DNA from: Tetradesmus obliquus
Taxonomy: Eukaryota > Chlorophyta > Chlorophyceae > Sphaeropleales > Scenedesmaceae
Assembly (NCBI GenBank): GCA_030272155.1
Contig: CP126200.1
Location: forward strand, 5,096,001-5,160,000
Length of the DNA stretch: 64,000 nt
Direction: 5' to 3'
Shown: positions 1 through 11,888 of the stretch, in pieces
How the letters are laid out: each line of letters opens with the position of its first letter
How positions within the stretch are numbered: the stretch's first letter is position 1
Translations under genes and position numbers: made by a program
The notes under the pieces: model-generated
The model's input: the letters and a program-made list of their open reading frames with translations, nothing else
Told to the model about the DNA's origin: nothing
Databases searched by the model: none

Positions 1-43
1 GACGCTGCTGCATGAATGCAACCAAACACTACCGTGCTGCTTC

Positions 44-189
44 TCAGCCCCTGCTCCTGCGCAGCCGAATGATCTAGCTGCTCTTCACTGTAAGCTCATC
101 CCGCAGCGTAGACTTCTCAGCCCCTGCTCCTGCGCAGCCGCATGATCTGTCCGTTCTTCACTATGAACTCATCCCGCAGTGTGAACTTC
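44..189 (-). repeat. 73-bp tandem duplication of the 3' coding end
   Basis: The last codons of the NTF2-like gene (117-189) are followed directly by a diverged copy (44-116) read in the same frame. The copy keeps the LRDE...RLRRSRG-stop pattern, but the Gln codon CAG of the true end is TAG in the copy, and IMR has become IIR. It lies just beyond the true stop, so it would be 3' UTR unless alternatively spliced. Confidence 0.85.
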
Positions 190-1094
190 CTCAGGCCCCA
201 CTTGAAGGTGTACTGAGCCACCACCAGGCTGGGTTTAGCCTTGGGGTCTGGGCAGGTCACACTCAGCAGCGGCTCAGGCATGCTGCTCGCCAGCTCAGCA
301 GCTGCTGCTGCTGCATTGCTGCTGCTGCTGCTGTCTACTGCATTTGCTGCCACCATCTTTACGAGCTGATCCATGCCTGAGTTTAGGCGTCGGATGATAG
401 CTGTCTTGCCTACATACAGCTGCTTGTCCATCCCCAGCATTTTAGCTGCCTCATGTAGCAGCTGCGAAACAGCTGCATCTGAGCCCCACTTAGTGTTGCC
501 AGTTGCCAGCGCCGCAAGAAATGCATCTGCAAATGCATTTGCAACTGCACAGCTGATGCCCGGTGAGTTGCCGCTGCCAATGAAGCTACCGCTGCTATTG
601 CCTGCAGCCGCCAGGTTGCCGGCACTGCTGCTGCTGCTGCTCATGCTGCTCAATGCACCGGAGCTCGGGTGCCCCTGCAAGCTGCTGCCAGCAGCAGCAT
701 TTGGTACTGAGCTGCTTCTAGCCGCCAGCTCGCTGCCACCAAAGCTGCTGCTGCTGCCACCACTCATCAGTGCTGCAGATCCACCCTGGCTGCCACGCAG
801 TGCCGGAGACGACTGAGATGAGTGCATTCGTGTAACCGCAAGTGCCACCAGCGAACCGCCGGTTGTCGAGCTAGCAGCACCCAAGCTAGTTACTGAGCTT
901 CCCGTAGACTGTGTCTCAAGCGCTGCCATGCTCGCACTGTGTGGCAGCTGCCTGCCTGCATAGCTGCTGGCAGCAGATAGCCCAGCTGTGGTGGCAGTGC
1001 TGGCGCTGCTGCTGCTGAAGCTGCTGACAGTGCTGCCGCACACTGCTGCTGCAGTGCCCTTGCGCACAACACTGCCAGGGCCCGGGCTGCCTCC

Positions 1095-1138
<44 letters not shown>

Positions 1139-1906
1139 AGTTTGGCGGCAGGGGCGGCAGGCTGCGACTGCTGCTGCTGCCAGCTGCACCAAGCGCTGCC
1201 TGCTGATCTTGCAGGCTAGCAGACACTGCATCGGCTGCAGCTGACATGTGATGGGGTTCAATTACGCTGACATGGGCGCTCCTGCTCCTGCGAGGGGTGC
1301 CACTTTTGCTGCCGCTGCTCTTGGCATCAACTGCGCTGTGCGCTGTGCTGCGCCGCAGTATGCCCCGCAATCCCTTGCTGCTGCTGCCTGCGCCGTTGCT
1401 GCTGCCGCTGCCTGCCGCTGCATCCTCGTCCGCTGCCGCTTCTGCTGCTGCTGCGGCGGCTGCCGTGTTACGGTTGAATGACCCCATCGACACTGCCATG
1501 CGCAGCTGCTGCAGCTTCTCTTTGGCGCTGCTGCTGCCGCTGCCGCGGTTGCTGCCTCCATCCATACTGCATAGGCTGTTGGCAGAAGCTGAGGGGCGCA
1601 GAATGCGGTGGCTGCTGCATGTGGATGAGGTTTCAGGGTCCAGCACTTCAAAAACCTGGGGTTCAGGGGCCAGGGTTGTAGACGATGCTGCCCAGCTGAT
1701 GCGGGTGCTGCGGGGGGTGAGCCCTGCAGGCGATGGAAGGGGGCTGCTGTGGAAGCCTGCTGCTGCTGCTGCTGCTGTTGTATTGACACTGCCGCTGCTG
1801 CTGGCACGGCTAAATGCAGCAGTGCCAGGAGCAGTGCCATTGTATGGCAGGGACGCGTAAGACAGAGCAGCTGAGCTGATAGACGGCATGCTGTGGCGCA
1901 GCTCAA

Positions 1907-1941
<35 letters not shown>

Positions 1942-3516
1942 AGCTGCTGCCTGAGGGACTTGGTGTTCATTAGGGTGGTTGCCACAGCCTGCTGCAGCGT
2001 TAGCTGTGCAAAGGGTGACGTGGCAGCCTTGTTGAAAGGAGACAGCGCATTGCTGCTGCTGCTGCTGCCGGCGGCTGGTGCGGATGATGGGCTAGCAAGC
2101 GCTGCTGCTGCCGCTGCATTGCTGCTGCTGCTGATTGAAAACTGAGGGTCAGACATGCGGAAGCTTCTGCCGGACTCCAGCCGAGGCAAGCGGTAGTTGG
2201 CTGGGGGCAGGAAGCTGCTGCTGGCAGATGGCATAGCTGGGAGCACGCCATTGGGCTGCCACTGGTCCTGCTGCTGCTGCTGGTGGTACAGTTGGCCCTG
2301 CTGCTGCTGCTTATCGTGTTGAAGCTGCAAGGGCTGCAAGGTCTGCTGCTGCTGCTGCCAAGGTGGGTTGGGGCTGTCGGGTGGGCCTGAGAAGCACAGA
2401 CACAAAAGAGGCAGACAGGAAGAGAAGGGTTGGTGAGCATATCAAGTAGGAGCACAACCAAGGTGGAGTGCACCCAAGCATCATTTCAGCTGCACGTCCT
2501 GTTGTGCAAGCACTGTGCTGTACTGCTGCTGCAGCCTGTGTGCAAGAACGCCTATCAACCTTCAAACGCATTCAGCAGATCATCTGTTCAAGCGTCGCAG
2601 CTGTTTTGAACCCACCTGCTGGTGCCGCTGCCTGCCGTGAGCTGCCAATTGCTGCTGCCGTTGCTGCCATGCTGCTGCCAGCTGCAGCAGCGTCTGCAGC
2701 TGGGCCATGCACCGAGCTCTCACTGACGCTGACAGATGCAGCAGTGGCATGGCAGCTGTTGCTGGAGCTGAACTGCTGCTGCAGCGGCTCCTGCAGCAGC
2801 ACACTGCTCAAGCTCCCAGGCACGCTCTGCACCCCTCTGGCCTGCTGCTGCTGCTCTTCCTGCTGCTGCCGCTGCTGCTGCTGCTGCTGCTGCTGCTTGC
2901 TCTCTGAGCTGCTTGCAGACACACTGCGTGTGCTGCCTGCTGCCTCGCCGCTGCGCTCGCAGCTAGTCCCATAGCTGCTCAGCACCTTTTGCTGCTGGAA
3001 CTCGCTGTGAATTTCAGAGGGTGAATCTCCGGTATCATGGTGCCTGATTGCGCCTCCTGCGCGCTGGTACGCTTGCACGCCTGCTGATGCTGATAAGCTG
3101 TGGCAGCCGACAGCAGCAGCAGACAGGCTGGTGCTAGTCAGGGGTACGCTGCAGCTGCTGCTTAATGCGCAGCGCTGCAGTGCAGGGTTAGCGGCTGCTG
3201 CAAGTGCTGCAGCATCCAAGCTGTGCCGATGCTTGTGATGCTGAGAGGCGGAATACCGTGGCCGCCGCTGCTGCTGCTGCTTGGCGTCTGCCGCGCCATC
3301 AGCTGCTGCTGCTGCTGTGGCATGGGCGTGCTGCGGCGGCGGCTGTCGCCGCCAGCGGCTCCAGAAAGCTGTGCTGCCAGGCTGCTTCTGTGCGCGGCCG
3401 TCTGCTGGCACTACACGGCTGCTTGCTGCGTTTTTGACAGGGGAGTCTGCAAATGCGTCAGCAGCTGGCGCAGCTGTGCAGCATGACAGTGGGCCTGAGA
3501 GTTTCAGCCGCATCAT
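117..3516 (-). CDS. Gln/Ala/Ser-rich protein with C-terminal NTF2/SnoaL-like domain
   Basis: Two exons (3516-2616 and 2386-117, joined in phase 1) give 1,056 residues ending in TGA. The start is ATG ATG at 3516, preceded by ACC; further upstream exons are not excluded. Most of the protein is low complexity, with runs of Gln, Ala and Ser, among them about fifteen Ala near 1096-1138. The last ~150 residues are different: an alpha-helical stretch around FADAFLAALATG, then YVGKTAIIRRL, then beta-strand-like VAQYTFKWGLRKFTL and EFIVKNGQIMRL. This order of helices followed by a curved sheet, with a YxGKxAI motif, is typical of SnoaL/NTF2-like domains, which occur in many algal proteins of unknown role. 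No catalytic residues can be assigned. It is divergent from the protease gene. The function of the long disordered region is unknown. Confidence is high for the gene and moderate for the domain. Confidence 0.72.
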
Positions 3517-4711
3517 GGTAAGCTGCAGAGGGGCCTGCTAGCTGAGCTGCACCTCCAGACTGCACTGCACACTGACTGCTAAGAGCTGGTTGCTTTTCTG
3601 CCGCACTACAGCGAAGCTCCGTGCATCGCCTGCTCGGTGAAGGGCCTGCCACTGATTTCTGGGTGAGGGTTGTCTGACCTGCCAGCGGCCTGCTGCACGA
3701 CAGGAGTTGCAGGTTAGCCCAGCGCCCGCTGAAATGCCTAAGCAAATGAAATAAATAAGATACATCGTCAATCCATCATCTGGCAGTGTTTCTAGCAGGC
3801 TAGGCAAGGAACTGACGCACGTCCTGCATTTCACTGTCGGGGATCGCGCGCAGTTGCGGCCTATCCCACTTAGCACATCGTTGCAGGCTGGTACGTGTTG
3901 TTGAGCGCTAGGACAGAGGAGCTGCGGTCCCAGCTGTCGCCCCTTGCTGATCACCAGCTGGCTCTGCCAAGAAGTGATCAAGCTACAGGCGCGACCCTCC
4001 TACTTAATATGGACGCAAAGCTGACTTGCCTGTTCACTCCAGCACTGCTTCAGAACACGATTGTGGCCGCACACCCGTCGATCAGCGCCACCAGGCCGGT
4101 CAGAGCAGCAGTGACCTATCCAAGGACTTGCAAAGACTGTTTGCTAGCAACCAAAACAGCATTTAACAGATGATTTCTGAGCCATTCGGCACTGAAATCT
4201 GGGATGCATCAGCGTCTGGCCCCTGGCTGCAGCGGAGCGAGTTTGACCACTGTCTGCCTCATTTCATGCGCATTGGCAGCATACGTCTAACCTCAGCCGT
4301 TTGCTGACTCTCAGTCCCACAGAAACCGAGAAGTGAGAAATGCTCACCGGCGTACCTTGGCCGAGTGCACCTGTGACCGACGTCGAAACCTTGGCCGACA
4401 GCTCAACGCTTCTGGCGGCTGCTTAATACATGGATCTGATACTTTTACGTATTTTCAACTAGTTTTGGTTGGCTCTTGCTGGCCTCCGTGGCTGCAACGC
4501 TCCCAACCGTTCAGCAGTGCTGACCAGGCTATGACACCTGCCAGCTGAGAAGTGCCCAAGGACAGCACCACGGAAGGTGCGTTCGTTTCCGGACTCCACG
4601 TGCAAGGTCGAACATTGCATCTGCAGTGTGTCTGCATCAGGGGCAGGCTTCGTGCACCATATTGTACTGCTGCTCTCCTGCCAGTACGCATTGTGAATTG
4701 ACGCAACCAGC
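3517..4711. promoter_or_regulatory. Divergent intergenic region, ~1.2 kb
   Basis: This region separates the start codons of the minus-strand NTF2-like gene and the plus-strand protease. It should contain both promoters and 5' UTRs. It has fewer triplet repeats than the genes and an A/T-richer patch near 3740-3770. A minus-strand open frame (3538-3981) has no recognisable similarity or good splice context and is not called. No clear TATA box can be assigned. Confidence 0.4.
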
Positions 4712-5645
4712 ATGGCGGTTACTAGCAGCAGCAGTGCGCTGATGGTAGTTGTAGCATGTGTGTGGTGGTCTGCAACTTCTGTGGCTGGGGTACAGGCCGT
4801 GGAATCGGGCAGTGTGTTGCCAGCAGAGCTATCAGCATGGCGGCAGTTGCAGCAGCAGAGGAGTGGCAGGCTGTCTACTTTGCTGCAGGTGAAAGAATGA
4901 CAACAGAACATCATATCAACATCAGTGCGCATAGTGGGCTGCTGAAAATGTTCAGTCTGACAGCAGCTTCTGCATCTGCATCTTGTTGTTCTTGCGCGAG
5001 CTGATCAAACAACATGTCTGGAGGGTGCCAGCTGTGGTGGGTTCACACGCATGTCTGCAGATCGCATTTCAAAGTTGCAGCCACAAGCACTACAACCCCA
5101 TATGCTGCTTGTGTGACTGCCACTCCTTTCACTCCTTTCCTGCAGGTGCTGAGTGCAGCTGGGCCGTCAGCAGCAGCAGCCAGCTCAAAGCTTGCTTGGT
5201 ATGTGTCCAGCCAGCGGCCGCTTTTTGCTGCGCAAGACATGCAGCAGCTGCTCAAGGCCAACAGCCAGGCAGCAGGCGCAGCAGCACTGCAAGAGGGAGG
5301 CCTGCAGTATGTTGGCCACGATCTGTTTGACTTCGGCAGCAGCAGCGGCAGCAGCGGCAATGCAGAAGGCGACAGCTTGCTGTCAGGGTCACTGCAAGGT
5401 GGTGAGCCACCTGTGCTGCTGCACTCACTGCCAGATGCAGATGCATATGCAGAAGCTTATGGAGATGTCTATGCAGATGTCTCTGGAGATGTCTACGGAG
5501 ATGCCTATGCAGATGCCTATGCAGATGACAGCAGCAGGAGCTACAGCTACAGCTACAGCGACAAAGACTTTGACGCATTTGTAGATGCATATGCGCAGCA
5601 GGAGCAGAAGCCGGCAGCAAGCCGCCGCATGCTGCTGGATGCTGC

Positions 5646-5680
<35 letters not shown>

Positions 5681-5787
5681 CATCAGTTTTCGGCATCCCA
5701 GGGTTCTCAGGCATGGCTGGCAACGATGGTGTCTGGAGCAGCATCAGCCAGATAGCAAGCGCACAGCAGGAAGCAGTCAATGCGGCA

Positions 5788-5821
<34 letters not shown>

Positions 5822-8800
5822 TGGCAGTGCCTGCTCGTGCTGGCCAGATCCCAAGGCAGCAGGACTTCATGATTATTGGGGGTGCTGAGGCGCCCAGGGA
5901 TAGGTGCGGCTGCAGTAATGTGAAGTTGCAGTTTCTAGGCATGATAAATGCACAGCTGCGCACCTGCAAGCAGTGCTGGACCAGAAGCCCCCTGCCCTAA
6001 GGCTCCTAGTGTTTGCTGTGCGTTTTCCCTAGGGGCTGCTAAGCAGCGGAACAGTCTGCTGACAGTGTGGCTGCAGTCCAGCGTGATATGTGGCCAGCAT
6101 TTTTGCTTCTTTATGCATGTGTTATAATTGCAGTGGTACTCGATTGGTGCCAATGCTGGGATATGATGCTGCTGTTGCTGCTGCTGCTGCTGTGTGCGGC
6201 AGGTACGACTGGATGGGCTCGCTGCGAGGCACAAATTACTTCCACTTTTGCGGCTGCTCGCTGATTGCGCCCAACGTGGTGATGTCAGCAGCACACTGCC
6301 TGGATCAAACCGACCCTGCACTGCGCCTGCCGTGGGTGGAGGTGAGATTAGGACATTGTGGTGCTGCTGTCTTAAAAGCAGGCAGCAACAGTAGGGTCAC
6401 CAGCAGCAGCAGCAGCAGCAGCAGCAGTGCACTGTCTGGACCATGCCGGCCCTTTGCTGTGCCTGCCGTGGGTGGAGGTGCACGGATTTTAGTGTGTACA
6501 CCTGTAACTATGTGCAGCATAAATGCATCTGGCGTGTGATGAATGGCGTTACGCAACATAAGTTGTGTGATACCGCAGTGCCCAACAGCTGCGCTGCCAC
6601 GTCTAGCCGCAAAGCATAGCAGGCGAGGCAATTGTGGGCGCCGGCGCCGGGACAAAATGTGCGGCACCTGCCCACGTGTCGCTTGAGGGATGGGCAGATG
6701 CGGCCAAGCGCCTGCCGCGCAATCAAGGGCCCCATCTACAGTGCTCATAAATGTTGTCCAGCATTCAGCATAACCTGCCTGCTTTCCTGTGCAACCACTG
6801 CAGATCGGTCGCTACTACCTGGCTGGCGCCAACACCACCTACAACAGCTATGAGCGCATTAAGTGTGAGAAGAGTGTGGTGCACCCGGGCTGGTCAGTCA
6901 AGCACGGCCGCAACGACATCTCGCTCTGCTTCCTTGCCAGCGCCTCTCGCTTCACGCCAGTGACGCTTTCCAAGGGTGAGCAGTTTGAGGGGTTGCAGGA
7001 AAGACATTGCATATCGCGTTTGTTTACAGAGGATTGTGTGAAGCTGCAGTGTGACAGCCTGTACGAGGGCTGTAGAAAAGAGCAGACAGCGTATGTACGT
7101 GCCAGATATCTGGCCCATCCCTCCCAGCTGCGCGCTATTCCAGCTGCCAGCAAACGCTGCAGTTGCAAGTGCGCATGGAGCGCGCGCAGGGCGAGAAGGC
7201 GGATGCTTTAGAAGCACAGGACTGAGCGCATTTGGCACACAGCTTGCACAACACCATAGCCAACTGCCACCGCGTATGTGCATCGAGCTCTCCATGCTAT
7301 GTCAGGCGCTGCTTGCCGCTCAACCTCTGTTATGGCCGTGGCTTATGCTGCAATCATGGGGCTGTTGCTGCCTGTGCTGCAGATGGCCAGACCCCTGGAA
7401 CTGGGACCCCTGTGACGGTGAGAGCCAGAGTTGTGCTGCTGCTTCAAAGCTTTCTGCACTGGTGGACATTGACGTGCAAGCTGCAGAAGCATACAGTGTT
7501 GAGGTTAGGCAATGTGCTGCACCAGGCATCTGACATCAGCGTCGCCGTGCAGCACAATGCTCCTGCTGTGACACTGGTTACAAGCGGTCACCAGCATACT
7601 GAGATATGCTTTATGCTTGCTGTCGTGCTTGACACACTCACAACAAGTCATGGGCTGCGCCGCTTGCAGCTCCCAGTTTGAGGTCGCCACCAATATCCGA
7701 TATCGGTTGAGTCAACGTGCCTGTTGAAATGTAATACAATGATGCTGCAAGTACTGGTGTGCCTGCTGCCATGCTTGCCATGCACACCTGACTACAGTAT
7801 ACTCTGCAGGTGATGGGCTGGGGCTCCTAGAAGGAGGGCGCCACCAATGCAGACACATTTGTAACATAAAGATGCTTGTTGTATGGTAACATGGTGATGA
7901 TAAACATGCTGGTGTGTCTGCTTCCATGCGCATCATGCCCTGCTGTATACAGGTGATGGGCTGGGGCTCGCAGAGGGAGGGTGCCACTAATGCAGACAGC
8001 CTGCTGGAAGTGTCAGTGGATGTAACAGACCTCGGGGCCTGCAACACGACCTTCAAGGGCAACTTGCGCTCAACACAGATCTGTGCGGGCATCCCAGAGG
8101 GCGGCAAAGGTGCGTCAACAGGCAGATCACAGGAAGATCAGACTTGAATGCATGCAGGCTGGCTGCAGACCTGCGCGGGCGTCGCAGAGGGAGGCAAAGG
8201 TGCGTCGACAGGCAGATCACAGGGAGAAACATTTGAATGCATGCAAGCAGGCTGGCTGCAGATCTGCGCGGGCATTTTGGAGGGCGGCAAAGGTGCGTCA
8301 ACAGATTATAGGGAGAGCAGAGTTGGATGCATGCAAGCAGGCCTGGCTTCAGATCTGCGCGAGCATCCCAGAGTGAGGCACAGAGGTGCATGGGCTAGGC
8401 GACTGCAGAGCCAGATGCTGCTGCTTGCTGCATTGCTGCATGCTGCAGCTGCTGCAGCATACGTACAAGGGCCAGGTCTGGCCAGGGCGGGTGTCATGTA
8501 TCTGCACATCAACGTACAACTTTGCTGCTGCTGCTGCTGCTGCTGCTGCCACTTACTGTTTGGCGCTGCAGATGCCTGCCAGGGTGACTCTGGCGGCCCA
8601 CTCATCCTGCTGGGCGACAAACCCGCAGACGACATGCAGGTGGGGCGGCATGCAGCACACAGGAACATTGGCACAGAACATGGCCTGTAGCGCTTGGAGA
8701 CACCTTGCCTTAGCAGCCGCAGTGACTGTTGTAGATAGATCATCCAAGAATGCTTGCTGTAGACGCGTGGCACCAGCCTGCGTCACTCGTAGTCCATTGC

Positions 8801-10285
8801 ACCACCAAAAAGCTGTGCCATCTGCTGTTTCAGCATGCTGCCTTGGCTAGTGCTGATATACGCGCGGTTCCGTACTGAACAACCAACCACAAGCCCGTTG
8901 CCGCCTTGTGTCCTGTGTTCTCTGCTTGCAGGTTGGCATCGTCTCGTATGGCGTGGGCTGTGGCCGGCCAAACATCCCTGGCGTGTACACTGACGTGTCT
9001 CAGTACAGGGACTTCATCACGCGGACACTGCTGGTGAGAGCTGTAACCAATGCAAGAGCAGCAGCAGCAGCAGCAGCTAGGCATGCTACGTAGTATACTA
9101 TCAGCACCAGTTAATGACAGTGTATAGCTGTTGTCCGCTGCGTGTGCTTGCTCCTGCCTTTCTCGTGTATGCATGCTTATGCCATGCGTGTGCTGAGTGC
9201 AGCCATCTTATGCGCTGCTGCTGCTGCTGCTCGTACTCTGCAGGCCAACGGAGTAGAGTACGAGCCTCTGACAGGGAATGCCAAAGCACAGCCAGCCGCC
9301 ACCCCAGCCCAATCTACCAACACCACCGCCAGCAGCAACGGCAGCGACCCGTGCGCCTGCTCCTCTGACGGCTACAGTGGAGGCAAGTTTGTGGGGCTGG
9401 CGCTGACCGGCTGCAAGCAGCATGGCCTGGACTTTGGAGACAGCAGCTTCTACTGCTACGCGCAGGCTGGCAGCGCTTGCACGGGCGCCACCACGTCAAA
9501 CGCCTACCCAGGTGTGCATGGTTGAGGTTTGAAGAGCATACAGCGTGCTTAGTATGGAAGATCACATACTTGCTGTTGTCCAGGCTTGCGGCCAGTGCAT
9601 GCCGGCCTGCACATGTCACATGTTTCATTGTGAAGCAGGGAGCAAGCCTGCTTGTCCTTCGCTTGCCAGGTGGCAGAAGCATCTGTAAAGATGGACAGCC
9701 TACACGACAACATGAAAAGGGCAAATCTGTGCACCTTCAAGCAGTGCTCGTCCAGGGGACCCCCAGCGCTCCTAGTGGGCATCTGTGCCTGGGCTGATGG
9801 GGCAGTGCCTCAGTACTGCTGCAGCCACCAGCGCTGCCACTGGCTGAGCGACAGACCTCTTTGCTGGAGCTAGGCACTCTCCAGGTGCTGCACTGCTTAC
9901 TTTACATGAACTTGAAATGCATATTGCATAGCACAGGGCTGCGCAGTAGCCTGGCACATGCACTACCACCACAGGACCATGCTGTGCGCTTAAAAATGCA
10001 GGAAATAAGGATGTTGCTGTGTCCGCTGCTGTCTCTCCTGCAGGCGCTGCGTGGCTCAACTGCACACCCAGCACCAAGGAGACGCCAGCAGTGCAGCAGA
10101 TGGACGGCAGCAGCGCGGCTGGTGTTGTGCCTGGCGCAGGCACTGGCATTGCTGGCGTGCTGAATGCTCTGCAGCCGTGGTTTTTCAACTCAGCTGACAA
10201 CAGCAGTTCGGGCAGCAACAGCAGTTCAGCAGGAGCCGCGCAAGCTGAGCAGCCTGCAGCAGTGGCAGCAGCTAGGGGACCATAG
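4712..10285 (+). CDS. Secreted trypsin-like serine protease (S1 family) with pro-region and Cys-rich tail
   Basis: Ten exons: 4712-4888, 5146-5903, 6203-6341, 6804-6975, 7383-7417, 7953-8109, 8572-8639, 8932-9033, 9244-9511 and 10044-10285; 705 residues, stop TAG. Residues 1-27 look like a signal peptide (hydrophobic core [10 protein letters not shown]). A low-complexity pro-region of ~270 residues follows, with an acidic DAYA/GDVYAD repeat and a poly-Ala run. The protease domain begins at IIGG (Ile302). His343 lies in SAAHC, Asp396 in RNDIS and Ser486 in GDSGGP. Asp480, six residues before the serine, predicts cleavage after Arg/Lys. After the domain come a Thr/Ser linker and a tail with regularly spaced Cys ([11 protein letters not shown] ... 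[10 protein letters not shown] ... AAWLNC), which I recall as a small module of secreted algal hydrolases. The residue before IIGG is Met, not Arg/Lys, so activation is not by simple tryptic cleavage. The substrate is unknown; it probably acts outside the cell or in the vacuole. Confidence 0.9.
5433..5529 (+). repeat. Acidic DAYA/GDVY tandem repeat in protease pro-region
   Basis: About ten 9-bp units of the form GATGCNTAT/GGAGATGTCTAT encode alternating Asp, Ala/Val and Tyr residues (about residues 155-187). The repeat remains perfectly in frame. It precedes a Ser/Tyr-rich SYSYSYS stretch. A disordered, highly acidic pro-segment such as this could act as an inhibitory or targeting sequence, which is an inference. 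Confidence 0.75.
6282..6482 (+). repeat. Donor-side echo of protease exon 3
   Basis: The end of exon 3 (CTGCCGTGGGTGGAG followed by GTGAGA at 6342) reappears downstream in the intron at about 6462-6480, as the same string followed by GTGCAC. A CAG-rich run lies between the copies. Only the last ~40 bp of the exon and its donor are copied. Confidence 0.7.
7740..8003 (+). repeat. Acceptor-side echo of protease exon 6, with TAG
   Basis: The true exon starts at 7953 after a CAG. About 143 bp upstream, at 7810, the same acceptor and the first ~45 bp of the exon are repeated together with a similar intron tail. In the copy the serine/glutamine pair is TCC TAG instead of TCG CAG, so inclusion of this copy would truncate the protease just after VMGWGS. 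Confidence 0.85.
8055..8390 (+). repeat. Donor-side ladder of protease exon 6 (four copies, ~92-bp period)
   Basis: The end of exon 6, encoding [11 protein letters not shown] and followed by donor GTGCGT at 8110, is repeated three more times in the following intron (about 8155, 8248 and 8350). Each copy carries an intronic part with GATCACAGG and GAATGCATGCA. Copies 2 and 3 retain the donor GTGCGT; copy 4 has GTGCAT. The copies read [20 protein letters not shown] and ICASIPE-stop. This is a clear higher-order tandem repeat centred on a splice donor. Confidence 0.9.
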
Positions 10286-10974
10286 TTTTTTTTGGGATGA
10301 TCATTACTAATGGGATCTGTCGGAGCCTTCACCTTCATTGGCTGCTGCCTCGGATTTTGTCGTGGGCCATTCCTTTTGCAAATGGGTTTTGTGGAGCTTG
10401 TACGTCGGCTGTGTTTGTGATACTTGGGGTTCTGTCTGTGGATGTGAGTACTAGGCTGGCACTTTTTTTGCAGTGCAGCATGTGGAGGCTTTCAAAAAGG
10501 CTGCGTCGTGCCTTGGTAACCCGAAGGTTTCCAAGAACTTATCATGGCGATGCGGCCGTGGCAGACACAACGTGCTGCCCACAGGAAACTTGGTTAATTT
10601 TTTTGCCATGTGCTGCATGCACTGGACGCTCCGGGCCATGGACAACGTGCTGGGCTGTGTTGGACCGTCCAGTTTGATGATAAGTTATGCAGCGTGTGTT
10701 ATTCACGGACTCCGCTTTGTGGCGGACTACCGTAACCTTGACAGCTGCACACTGTTACAAGAGAGCAAAGCCTGTCACCCTAGGGTAGGCCTATGTCACC
10801 TACAGCGTTTGGCAGCAAACCAAGGAGTGTTCTAGGGGCCAACACGAGTCTGTGCCATTTGAATGGCAGGGCTGCCGCTAGCCGGCGGAGGCGGCATTCT
10901 CACAAAAAGCTGGGCAAGGTCACCGCCATCTGCTCTCTGCACTTGAACACAGGCCTGTGTCACAGCAAACGCAG

Positions 10975-11008
<34 letters not shown>

Positions 11009-11058
11009 TCCACCTGTCAAGCTTACCACCACCGCCAACAACAACAACACCAGCAGCA
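10286..11058. other. Convergent 3' region between protease and p34-like genes
   Basis: This holds the protease 3' UTR (with a T-run just after the stop) and the far end of the p34-like transcription unit. A minus-strand TGTAA, the usual green-algal polyadenylation motif, is at 10759-10755, downstream of all four copies of the p34 last exon. No protein-coding gene was recognised. Confidence 0.4.
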
Positions 11059-11888
11059 TCACTTGTTCTTCACGCCCAAGTGCTGCTGCCCACCCGCCCG
11101 TGCCGCTGCTGCCTCCCCTGCATCATCATCGCTGCCCTCGCCCTCCTGTCCCGCCAAGCCACACATGCTGGACATCACTTGCGCACGTCCAGCTGTTGCT
11201 GCCCATCCGTGCGTGCCGCTGCTGCCTCATCACCATCTTCGCTGCCTTCCGCCCCCAGGCCCCACATGCTGGCCAGCTTCATCGCCATGTCAGCAGCGGC
11301 GCTGCGCGAATGCAGCGAGCCCTGCCTGCTCACTGCGCTGAAGTGAAGTGCGTGATCAGCCCTGTGTCAAAGCGACTGCAGCACTGTAGGTGCTGCTGCT
11401 GCGCTGCCATAACCTTCCAGCTAGGCAACAACAACCACAACAGCAGCATCATATGCTCTTCACATCCAGCTGCTGCTGCCCATCTGCGCGAGCTGCTGCT
11501 GCCTCTTCATCATCATCGCTGCCCTCCTCCCCCAGCCCCCACATGCTGGCCAGCTTCAGCGCCATGTCAGCGGCAGCGGCTGCGCACAGGCAGCACTGCG
11601 TGCTCACTGCGCTGAAGGTGAGCGTATGGCACCCGGCCAGCCCTGTGACAAACCAGCTGCAGCCCTGCTGTTCTTTCTTCCGCGTGATCGGCAGCGACCG
11701 CAGTACTTCACTTACACACGTCCAGCTGCTGCTGCCCATCTGCCCGTGCGGCTGCTGCGCCCCCTTCATCTTCATCTTCGCTGCCCTCATCACCCAGCCC
11801 CCACATGCTGGCCAGCTTCAGCGCCATGTCAGCAGCGGCGCTGCGGCGCTCATCATCCGGCAGGTGCGACAGCCGCGCACGCATGCCT

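Noticed and set aside
890-2150. Long plus- and minus-strand open frames overlapping the NTF2-like gene in other frames, rich in Leu, Cys or Gln
   Set aside because: They are by-products of CTG/CAG runs, which are open in several frames. They lack domains and splice logic.
3538-3981. 147-codon minus-strand frame upstream of the NTF2-like gene
   Set aside because: It could be a 5' exon, but there is no family similarity and no good donor leading into the 3516 start.
6170-6200. CTG runs as coding poly-Leu in the protease
   Set aside because: Frame and homology to S1 proteases ([12 protein letters not shown] junction) need these runs to be intronic.
8055-8390. CRISPR-like array because of regular ~92-bp spacing
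   Set aside because: Units are whole exon-intron segments with no repeat/spacer division, in a eukaryotic intron.
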